Shown: piece by piece, positions 1 through 5,388 of the stretch | Numbering within the stretch: position 1 is the stretch's first letter | Layout of the letters: each line of letters begins with the position of its first letter | Source of the DNA: Patescibacteria group bacterium | Lineage (GTDB): Bacteria; Patescibacteriota; Patescibacteriia; Patescibacteriales; UBA12465 | Length of the DNA stretch: 9,349 nucleotides | Direction of reading: 5' to 3' | NCBI GenBank assembly: GCA_021734825.1 | Contig: JAIPIE010000033.1 | Span: 1-9,349, forward strand | Made by a program: the position numbers and the translations under genes | The notes under the pieces: model-generated | What the model saw: only the letters and a program-made list of their open reading frames with translations | Database searches by the model: none | Told to the model about the DNA's origin: nothing

Positions 1-1
1 T

Positions 2-1789
2 GATACCGCTGGCAATACTAGCTACCAAGCTAGTGCCAATGCTCTAAATATTGATGTCACTCCACCAGTTATTACTATTGTCACCCCCGACTTAGGTACT
101 ATTGATTCCGCTACCGTCTCTGGTGCGTCAGCAACTGATGATATCTCAGGTGTTGCTACTTATGCTTGGACAAAAGAATCGGGATCAGGCAATATATTCT
201 TTGTAGCTAGTGCTAATATTGCCGACCCTACTTTAGCGGCTGATATTAGTGGTAGTTATGTCGCTTTATTAACGGTTACTGATAATGTGGGTAATTTTGC
301 CACTAGTTCCGTCAGTTTTATTTGGGATGGCAATCCAGATGCATTTTCTGTAACCAGTCCTAGTAGCGGTGATTATTTAAAGGCAGCTACAAGCACAATA
401 GTTTGGACCAGCCCCTCATCTGGTAATTTAGATCATTTTGAGGCTGAGTATTCGCTCGATAATGGTGGCTCTTGGTTGAATATAGATACAAATATTAATG
501 CTGCCGCGACTAGTACTGAATGGTTAGTTCCAAATGAAAACTCAATCGAATCCCTAGTGCGCTTAACGGCTGTTGATATATATTCTAATCAAACAGTCGC
601 TACCGGTACCGTTTTCACGATTGACACCGAAAACCCTTCGGTAACTATTAGTAATCAAAATTTAGGAACTATTAGTACGGCTACGGCTGTTGTTGCTAGC
701 TCTACGGATAATATCGATAATGCCAGCCAATTGACATACGCTTGGACGGTTACATCGGTCGCTTCTGGAGGAACCCTTTTCTTTTCCGATGCCAATGTGC
801 TTGAGCCATCTTTATCAGCTAATGCCAATGGAGATTATCAGTCTTTACTAACCGTTAACGATCGCGCCGGAAATATTGCCACCAGTTCAGTTGGCTTTAC
901 CTGGTATATTGCTTCCGGTGGTGGCGGTGGTGGTGGCGGTTCTATTAATTATTGTTCTTCCATTGAATATAGTGAGTGGAGTACTTGTACTAATAGTTTG
1001 CAAATTAGACAAATTATTAGCCCCTCGCCTTTAAATTGCACTCTAACAACGGAACAACAGTTATCTTTAACCAGATCTTGCGTCTCAGTGCCGATTGATG
1101 ATACTGGTAGCGGAGAAGAAGAGGTTACGCCCGTTCCATCTTCATCATCACCTTTTGATCCTGAAGCAATTGATGTTATCGAAAAAGCTAGACAAGATTT
1201 TACTAAAACTGACACAAAATTAGTTAATTCGGTGTTAGGTAAAATTGTTTTGCAAGTTGAAGATAAGGGAAGGGCTTGGTATGTACGCCCAAGCGATGGT
1301 AAGAAATATTATCTCGGTCGCCCGACTAATGCTTTCCAAGTGATGCGTCTTCTAGGGGATGGTATTAGTAATAAAGATTTAAGCAAGATTCCTGTTGACT
1401 TAATTAAGGATAGTCTGAGTTTAGATATAGACACGGATAAAGACGGTTTAAGTGATAGACTTGAGAAGGGCCTGCTAACAGACTGGCAGAAAACAGATAG
1501 TGACGGCGATGGCTTTTCCGACTATGAAGAAGTAATGAGTGGCTACGACCCCTTAACCAAGGGCAAGGTTGTCCTTGATACAAAGTTCACTAATAAGCAA
1601 TTAGGCAGAATATTTATTCAAGTAGAAGAAAACGGTGAAGCTTGGTATATAAATCCAGATTCCAAGCGTCGTTATTATTTAGGTCGGCCAGTTGAAGCCT
1701 TGTCGATTATGCGCGCTTTAAGTTTGGGTATTAGTAACGTTGATATTAACAAGATTCCCGTTGGTAGTTTCGCCGGCTTAGTGAAATAA
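2..1789 (+). CDS. Modular exported surface protein (3' part; Ig/PKD-like repeats, TSP1-like and TSP3-like modules, two AWY/YYLGRP repeats)
   Basis: The frame is open from base 2, so the true start and any signal peptide lie upstream; 595 residues are visible. In order they hold: a PKD/Ig-like domain (about 21-107), an Ig/Fn3-like domain of the SPxSG..W..EYS.D.G.W type (about 110-207), a second PKD-like domain resembling the first (about 210-303; both end in a LLTVxDxxGNxATSSVxF pattern), a tract of eight glycines (306-313), a four-cysteine thrombospondin-1-like module starting with C318 and YSEWSTC and ending at C360, an acidic linker, and two 54-residue repeats (412-465, 534-587) flanking a calcium-binding TSP3-like segment (475-517). 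There is no C-terminal membrane segment and no LPxTG motif. Such architecture suggests an extracellular or cell-surface protein, perhaps adhesive; the ligand cannot be inferred. A hairpin terminator follows directly, so it ends its transcription unit. I do not recognise a named family for the whole protein. Confidence 0.85.
   Translation, partial: DTAGNTSYQASANALNIDVTPPVITIVTPDLGTIDSATVSGASATDDISGVATYAWTKESGSGNIFFVASANIADPTLAADISGSYVALLTVTDNVGNFATSSVSFIWDGNPDAFSVTSPSSGDYLKAATSTIVWTSPSSGNLDHFEAEYSLDNGGSWLNIDTNINAAATSTEWLVPNENSIESLVRLTAVDIYSNQTVATGTVFTIDTENPSVTISNQNLGTISTATAVVASSTDNIDNASQLTYAWTVTSVASGGTLFFSDANVLEPSLSANANGDYQSLLTVNDRAGNIATSSVGFTWYIASGGGGGGGGSINYCSSIEYSEWSTCTNSLQIRQIISPSPLNCTLTTEQQLSLTRSCVSVPIDDTGSGEEEVTPVPSSSSPFDPEAIDVIEKARQDFTKTDTKLVNSVLGKIVLQVEDKGRAWYVRPSDGKKYYLGRPTNAFQVMRLLGDGISNKDLSKIPVDLIKDSLSLDIDTDKDGLSDRLEKGLLTDWQKTDSDGDGFSDYEEVMSGYDPLTKGKVVLDTKFTNKQLGRIFIQVEENGEAWYINPDSKRRYYLGRPVEALSIMRALSLGISNVDINKIPVGSFAGLVK
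1235..1396 (+). repeat. 54-residue AWY/YYLGRP domain, copy 1
   Basis: This segment encodes the first of two related 54-residue units in the C-terminal part of the surface protein. Shared landmarks are LGKI at the start, QVE, AWY, YYLGRP, MR, GISN and a closing KIPV. By hand alignment about 30 of 54 positions match copy 2, with no gaps. The aromatic and basic pattern suggests a small folded envelope-binding or self-association module, but that is inference. It lies just before the TSP3-like calcium-binding segment. Confidence 0.8.
1424..1552 (+). other. TSP3-like calcium-binding segment inside the surface protein
   Basis: This part of the reading frame encodes two Asp-rich loops of the thrombospondin type 3 kind (DTDKDGLSD and DSDGDGFSDYEE) joined by a helical linker and ending in a GYDP motif. 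In known TSP3 repeats the regularly spaced aspartates bind calcium. Very similar loops occur in the L,D-transpeptidase encoded near 7040-7330, so two exported proteins of this window share this module. Confidence 0.8.
1601..1762 (+). repeat. 54-residue AWY/YYLGRP domain, copy 2
   Basis: Second copy of the 54-residue unit, ending eight residues before the stop codon. It keeps LG.I, QVE, AWY, YYLGRP, MR, LGISN and KIPV. The two copies have diverged considerably (about 44 percent of positions differ), so the duplication is old and maintained rather than a recent tandem expansion. Confidence 0.8.
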
Positions 1790-1813
1790 GTCAGAAGTTC
1801 AAAATTTCAACTA

Positions 1814-1855
1814 ATAAAAAATACCCCCTATTCTCAATGAAGGGGTATTTTTTAT
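1814..1855 (+). terminator. Rho-independent terminator, probably bidirectional
   Basis: An inverted repeat of 14 bp (1814-1827 with 1842-1855) has a TACCCC/GGGGTA core flanked by an A-run on the left and a T-run on the right, with a 14-nt loop. It lies 24 bases after the TAA of the surface-protein gene and before the promoter of the next gene. Because the A-run and T-run are symmetric it could also stop transcription coming from the right. Confidence 0.88.
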
Positions 1856-1885
1856 TTGTCGGAAGGGGCTTTTTAATGCTATAAT
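1856..1885 (+). promoter_or_regulatory. Promoter of the small membrane protein / Clp-like unit
   Basis: A perfect TATAAT (-10) lies at 1880-1885. A TTGTCG (-35, four of six consensus bases) lies at 1856-1861, giving an 18-base spacer. It sits between the upstream terminator and the ATG at 1898. Transcription would be expected to start near 1892, leaving a leader of only about six bases, so the message may be nearly leaderless. The -35 overlaps the end of the terminator T-run. Confidence 0.55.
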
Positions 1886-1897
1886 TAAAATAATTAT

Positions 1898-2269
1898 ATG
1901 TTAAAGTCACATTTCTTAATTTCTAGTTTTCAGGTGCTTATACAATTTCTTTGGACCATTATTTTCTTCCCTATCTGGTGGTACAGTTTGGGGTTTTTGC
2001 GTTTTACTTCAAGAATCGTTTCTTTTTGGCGCAGTGAACAAAGAGCCCTTGGTTTATGGGTTTGGGTTAAGAATATATTTGTGCCTATGTACGGACAAAG
2101 AGATTTCGCTGGGCGCCTTATCAGTTTTTTAGTTCGTTGTGTTCAAATTATTTTTCGCGGTCTAGCTATGATATTTTGGATAGTTATTGGCTTGGTTTTA
2201 ATGCTGATTTGGCTCGCTTTGCCGTTGGCAATTGTAATTGCGACCGCCTATCAATTTTTAGTAATTTAG
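1898..2269 (+). CDS. Small conserved-looking membrane protein, partner of the Clp-like ATPase
   Basis: This 123-residue protein is rich in Trp, Phe, Leu and Ile. It has a hydrophobic segment at about 12-34 (containing FFPIWWYS), a basic, mostly polar middle (about 35-80, with the string NIFVPMYGQRDF at 59-70) and a long hydrophobic C-terminal stretch at about 86-120, enough for one long or two short membrane spans. No enzyme motif is visible. The MYGQ..F.GR block resembles sequences I associate with uncharacterised CPR membrane proteins, but I cannot name a family. The ATG at 1898 has no ribosome-binding site and follows the TATAAT by 12 bases. The stop lies 4 bases before the start of the membrane-anchored Clp-like gene, so the two are almost certainly co-transcribed, and this protein may be its membrane adaptor or anchor; that role is inferred from position only. 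Confidence 0.8.
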   Translation: MLKSHFLISSFQVLIQFLWTIIFFPIWWYSLGFLRFTSRIVSFWRSEQRALGLWVWVKNIFVPMYGQRDFAGRLISFLVRCVQIIFRGLAMIFWIVIGLVLMLIWLALPLAIVIATAYQFLVI

Positions 2270-2273
2270 TTTT

Positions 2274-4940
2274 ATGGAAACGCCGATAGAATTAGAATTT
2301 GAAAATAATAGTGAGAAGGGACCAATCGCCTGGTGGCGTGGGTACTTGATTTTTTGGCGACATTCTTTAAGTAGATCGGCTATTGCTTTACATAAACTTC
2401 AGCACGCTGTTGATAAAATATTACGTTTAATTGTGGTGTTGATAATATTTGTAGGCTGGCTGGCGTTAGCCGCTTGGTTGGTTTTGCATTGGCAGGAGTT
2501 ATCGCTGAAACCGCTGAAGCTATTATTCTTCTGGGAAAATAAGAATCCTTTAATTTTAGTTTTTTTAATTTCCACTTGGTTTGATCTCTTTTTCATATAT
2601 CGACGTAGTGAAGAAAAAGCGGCTGAAAAAAAAATTAATATTCGTTCTTGGTCAGAAGACGATAAGAGAGAGGAAAGTGAATATAATGCTGCTGGTGGAA
2701 GTAGTGAGAGCATGGAAAAGGTTTTAACCGATGCTTTTTTGCTGTCTAGTAAACTTAATCAGGCAGAAGTATCGATTATGCATTTTTTCCGCGCTCTTTT
2801 GACAGACAATCAGGTACAAAATGTATTTGTGCGTTTAAACGTAGACGCTGGCGCTCTAGTAAATAAAATCGAAAGACATTTATTGGGCTTAAAAGTTTTA
2901 AAACAGCGGCCAGAACTGTCTTCAGAGTTACGTGAAGTTTTAGTCTTAGCCTTTGTGGACGCAGTTAAGCGTAAACAGGAAAGCGTTGATCCACTTAATG
3001 CTTTAACTTTTTGTTATCAAAGGAGTCCGATTTTAGCGGAAATATTATATGACTTAGAAGTTGACGCTGATAAAATTAATAATGTTTGTGAGTGGTTGCA
3101 CATTAATCGCCAGCTTGTTCTTAATTATCAGTCATATCGTCGTTCCGCCATTTTAAAACCGGGGAGTGGCATGGATAGGGCTTATACAGCAGTCGCCACG
3201 CCAACTTTGGATCATTTTTCTCATGATTTGACTCTGGCAGCCAAGTACGGACGCCTAGAATTATGTGTTGGTCGCCAGGCAGAAATAAATTCAATTTTTG
3301 AAACTATTGAAAGCGGACAGGGCGGCGTGCTTTTAGTTGGCGCTTCTGGCACAGGCAAAACTATGATTATCAACGGTATTGCCCAATTAATGGTATCAGA
3401 ACAAGTTCCTAAATTTTTACAAGATAAACGTTTAGTAGAAATAGATGTGTCTCGTCTTGTCAGTGGCGCAGCTGCCTCAGAAGCAGAGGCCCGGCTTTTG
3501 TCCTGTATTAATGAGGCGGCACGTTCCAAAAATATTATTTTGCACATTGCTAATATTGAAAATTTGGTTGGTATTAGTGCTGGTGGTCAAGATAGTCTTG
3601 ATTTATCTGAGGTATTATCAGAATCTTTATCTCGCAATCGCATCGCTTGTCTGGCTACCATTACCACTGATAATTATAATAGAGTTATAGAAAAAACGGC
3701 CTTAGGGCAGGCAATGACCACTATTGGTATTAAGGAACCAAATATTAATCAAGCCATCCAGATGTTGGAAAGCAAAGTTGGTTTATTGGAAAATAAATAT
3801 CGAGTTTTTATTACTTATAATGCTATCGAGCAAGCAGTAGTTTTATCGGATCGTTATTTACACGACAAGTTCATGCCTGCTAAGGCTTTGGATTTGTTAC
3901 AGAAGGCGGTGACAGCTAGCGCTAAGGCAGGGCGTCGCAATCCTAAGCATGCTCTTTGTTCTAAGGATCAGGTGGCTGAAGCTATTAGTGAAATGACGGG
4001 CATTCCTGCTCAAAAACTTACTGAAAGCGAAAGTCATAAACTTTTATCTCTTGAAGATAATATTCATCAGCGCATGGTCGGACAAGAAGAGGCAGTAATG
4101 GCCGTCTCTGCCAGCTTACGTCGCGCTCGGGCCGAGCTCAAAGATGCTAAGCGCCCAATCGCTAGCTTTCTTTTTCTTGGACCTACTGGTGTTGGTAAAA
4201 CGGAGTTAGCTAAAACAGTATCAGAAGTATATTTTGGCGATGAAGACTATATGATTCGTCTTGATATGAGTGAATATCAATATGCTGATAGTATTAGAAA
4301 AATGATTGGCGATGTTGACAATACCCTTGGTTATTTAACGGAGGCGGTACGCAAAAAACCATTTTCTTTAATTTTGTTGGATGAAATTGAAAAGGCTCAT
4401 CCTGATATTCTGAATCTTTTCTTGCAGTTGCTTGACGACGGTCGTTTAACAGACGGGCAGGGGCGGACAATTAGTTTTACCGAATCAATTATTATCGCTA
4501 CTTCCAATATCGGCGCTCTCTACATTCAAGAACAAATTAAAAAGGACACGGATTTAAACTTAGTTAAGCAAGAATTAATTGATAATCAATTAAACAAATT
4601 CATGCGCCCAGAACTCATTAATCGTTTTGATGGTATTATTGTTTTTAAGCCGTTAACTAAAGAGAATATATTTTCTATTGCCACCTTAATGCTTAAAGGT
4701 ATTAAAAAAAGATTATTGAAAAAAGGACTTGACCTAAAAGCCGATCGACAGGGAGTGCAAAAATTAGCTTTGGCTGGTTATGACCCTAAGTTCGGCGCTC
4801 GCCCCTTAAGACGTTTATTGCAAGAAAGAGTTGAAGATAAAGTGGCTAATAAAATATTATCAGGAGAATTAAAGCGAAGAGATACTGTTGTAATCGGTCC
4901 AAATGCGGAAATCAGTGTTTTAAAAGGTAGGGAATTGTAA
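2274..4940 (+). CDS. Membrane-anchored ClpC/ClpB-like AAA+ ATPase with degenerate first ring and missing pore loops
   Basis: This 888-residue protein is HSP100-like but atypical. It starts with two membrane spans (about 49-73 and 91-110) and a charged linker, then a Clp N-domain-like helical region (about 145-280). D1 keeps Walker A (GASGTGKT, 356-363), but the Walker B acidic pair is Ala426-Asn427 (HIANIEN), the Arg-finger stretch that is normally ERRF reads GQAMTTI (478-484), and the KYRG pore loop is replaced by AAAS (399-402). The ClpC/ClpB middle domain is absent: D1 passes through PAKALDLL to the D2 linker. D2 keeps Walker A (GPTGVGKT, 636-643), Walker B (LILLDEIEKAH, 699-709), sensor 1 (Asn745), an Arg finger (INRFD, Arg784) and sensor 2 (GARPLRR, 841-847). 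However, the GYVGYDEGG pore loop is gone, five residues shorter than in ClpC as I recall it, and no [LIV]GF ClpP-docking loop is seen between 745 and 778. I infer an active D2 ATPase on the cytoplasmic membrane face that remodels rather than threads substrate. It follows the small membrane gene by 4 bases. The ATG at 2274 lacks a ribosome-binding site. Confidence 0.92.
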   Translation: METPIELEFENNSEKGPIAWWRGYLIFWRHSLSRSAIALHKLQHAVDKILRLIVVLIIFVGWLALAAWLVLHWQELSLKPLKLLFFWENKNPLILVFLISTWFDLFFIYRRSEEKAAEKKINIRSWSEDDKREESEYNAAGGSSESMEKVLTDAFLLSSKLNQAEVSIMHFFRALLTDNQVQNVFVRLNVDAGALVNKIERHLLGLKVLKQRPELSSELREVLVLAFVDAVKRKQESVDPLNALTFCYQRSPILAEILYDLEVDADKINNVCEWLHINRQLVLNYQSYRRSAILKPGSGMDRAYTAVATPTLDHFSHDLTLAAKYGRLELCVGRQAEINSIFETIESGQGGVLLVGASGTGKTMIINGIAQLMVSEQVPKFLQDKRLVEIDVSRLVSGAAASEAEARLLSCINEAARSKNIILHIANIENLVGISAGGQDSLDLSEVLSESLSRNRIACLATITTDNYNRVIEKTALGQAMTTIGIKEPNINQAIQMLESKVGLLENKYRVFITYNAIEQAVVLSDRYLHDKFMPAKALDLLQKAVTASAKAGRRNPKHALCSKDQVAEAISEMTGIPAQKLTESESHKLLSLEDNIHQRMVGQEEAVMAVSASLRRARAELKDAKRPIASFLFLGPTGVGKTELAKTVSEVYFGDEDYMIRLDMSEYQYADSIRKMIGDVDNTLGYLTEAVRKKPFSLILLDEIEKAHPDILNLFLQLLDDGRLTDGQGRTISFTESIIIATSNIGALYIQEQIKKDTDLNLVKQELIDNQLNKFMRPELINRFDGIIVFKPLTKENIFSIATLMLKGIKKRLLKKGLDLKADRQGVQKLALAGYDPKFGARPLRRLLQERVEDKVANKILSGELKRRDTVVIGPNAEISVLKGREL

Positions 4941-4954
4941 TTTGATAATAAAAA

Positions 4955-4976
4955 ATCCTGACGCAATTGTCAGGAT
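4955..4976 (-). terminator. Terminator of the minus-strand small gene
   Basis: A perfect 8-bp hairpin (4955-4962 with 4969-4976, six-base loop) is followed by six T residues when read on the minus strand, the classic intrinsic terminator for the gene ending at 4993. Read on the plus strand the hairpin is followed by CTAATGC, with no T-run, so it should stop the Clp-like transcript poorly. Confidence 0.8.
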
Positions 4977-4992
4977 CTAATGCTTTAAGACT

Positions 4993-5313
4993 TTAATTTG
5001 AGGAAGTCTCCTTCTTTGTTGATTTTTTTTGTTTTTCTTGTTTTCTTTCATTGAAGACCTTGTCAAAAGCTTTTTCAATCTGTGCTATTTTTTGAGTCAG
5101 CAATTGACCTCGCTTTTCGAGCAGCTCTAGCGAGCGTCCTGTTGCGAATTGTTTCTGTTCCGCAATTTCTGTAGACAATTCTTGTTTTTTGATTTTACTG
5201 AGTTGTCTGATCTCGCCTATTTCTTGGGGCGATAATTGTTTGATGATATTTTGCAACTCAGTTTCTGGTAGTTTGAAGAACGGCACTAATCGTTCCTCTG
5301 CTTTTTTCTTCAT
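4993..5313 (-). CDS. Small charged, helical protein of unknown function
   Basis: This 106-residue protein is very rich in Lys, Glu and Gln, with no Cys and no Trp. A short N-terminal part (about 1-35) contains KLPETELQNIIKQLSPQEIG, a possible helical hairpin with an acidic-hydrophobic pattern. Residues about 36-95 look like a continuous helix or coiled coil, and the tail is basic (KQKKSTKKE). It has no signal peptide or membrane segment, so it is probably cytoplasmic, possibly binding RNA, DNA or a protein partner. I do not recognise the family. It is transcribed alone: a near-consensus promoter lies upstream and a hairpin terminator downstream. It converges with the Clp-like gene and diverges from the glycosyl transferase gene. 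The promoter and terminator, both correctly oriented, are the main reason to accept it as a real gene. Confidence 0.8.
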   Translation of the reverse strand: MKKKAEERLVPFFKLPETELQNIIKQLSPQEIGEIRQLSKIKKQELSTEIAEQKQFATGRSLELLEKRGQLLTQKIAQIEKAFDKVFNERKQEKQKKSTKKETSSN

Positions 5314-5343
5314 GCGATTATTTTTTAATGAAACATAGAATTT

Positions 5344-5372
5344 AATATATCTTTTATTGCCCTGATTGTCAA
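5344..5372 (-). promoter_or_regulatory. Near-consensus promoter of the minus-strand small gene
   Basis: On the minus strand a perfect TTGACA (plus-strand positions 5367-5372) is followed after exactly 17 bases by TATATT (5344-5349; five of six consensus bases). Transcription would begin near 5337, giving a leader of about 24 bases before the ATG at 5313. The -35 lies only 16 bases from the start codon of the divergent gene at 5389, so the two genes must share or overlap their control region. I could not find an equally good plus-strand promoter in it. Confidence 0.7.
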
Positions 5373-5388
5373 GTAAATTAATTTAATT

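Noticed and set aside
287..289. GTG as the start of the first gene
   Set aside because: The same frame is open upstream to base 2 and encodes the rest of a PKD-like domain that GTG 287 would cut in the middle, so the true start is outside the window.
917..940. GGT/GGC tract as a slippage-prone repeat causing phase variation
   Set aside because: It is eight glycine codons in a trinucleotide pattern, so length changes would stay in frame; it reads best as a flexible linker.
949..1215. Minus-strand open frame of 88 codons
   Set aside because: It lies wholly inside the surface-protein gene, opposite the glycine tract and TSP1-like module, and shows no domain, promoter or start context.
3221..3690. 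Open frames on both strands inside the Clp-like gene (3221-3547 minus, 3445-3690 plus)
   Set aside because: They overlap the well-supported AAA+ D1 coding sequence, and their products have no recognisable features.
4955..4976. This hairpin as a terminator for the plus-strand Clp-like gene
   Set aside because: The T-run is on the minus-strand side only; on the plus strand the hairpin is followed by CTAATGC.
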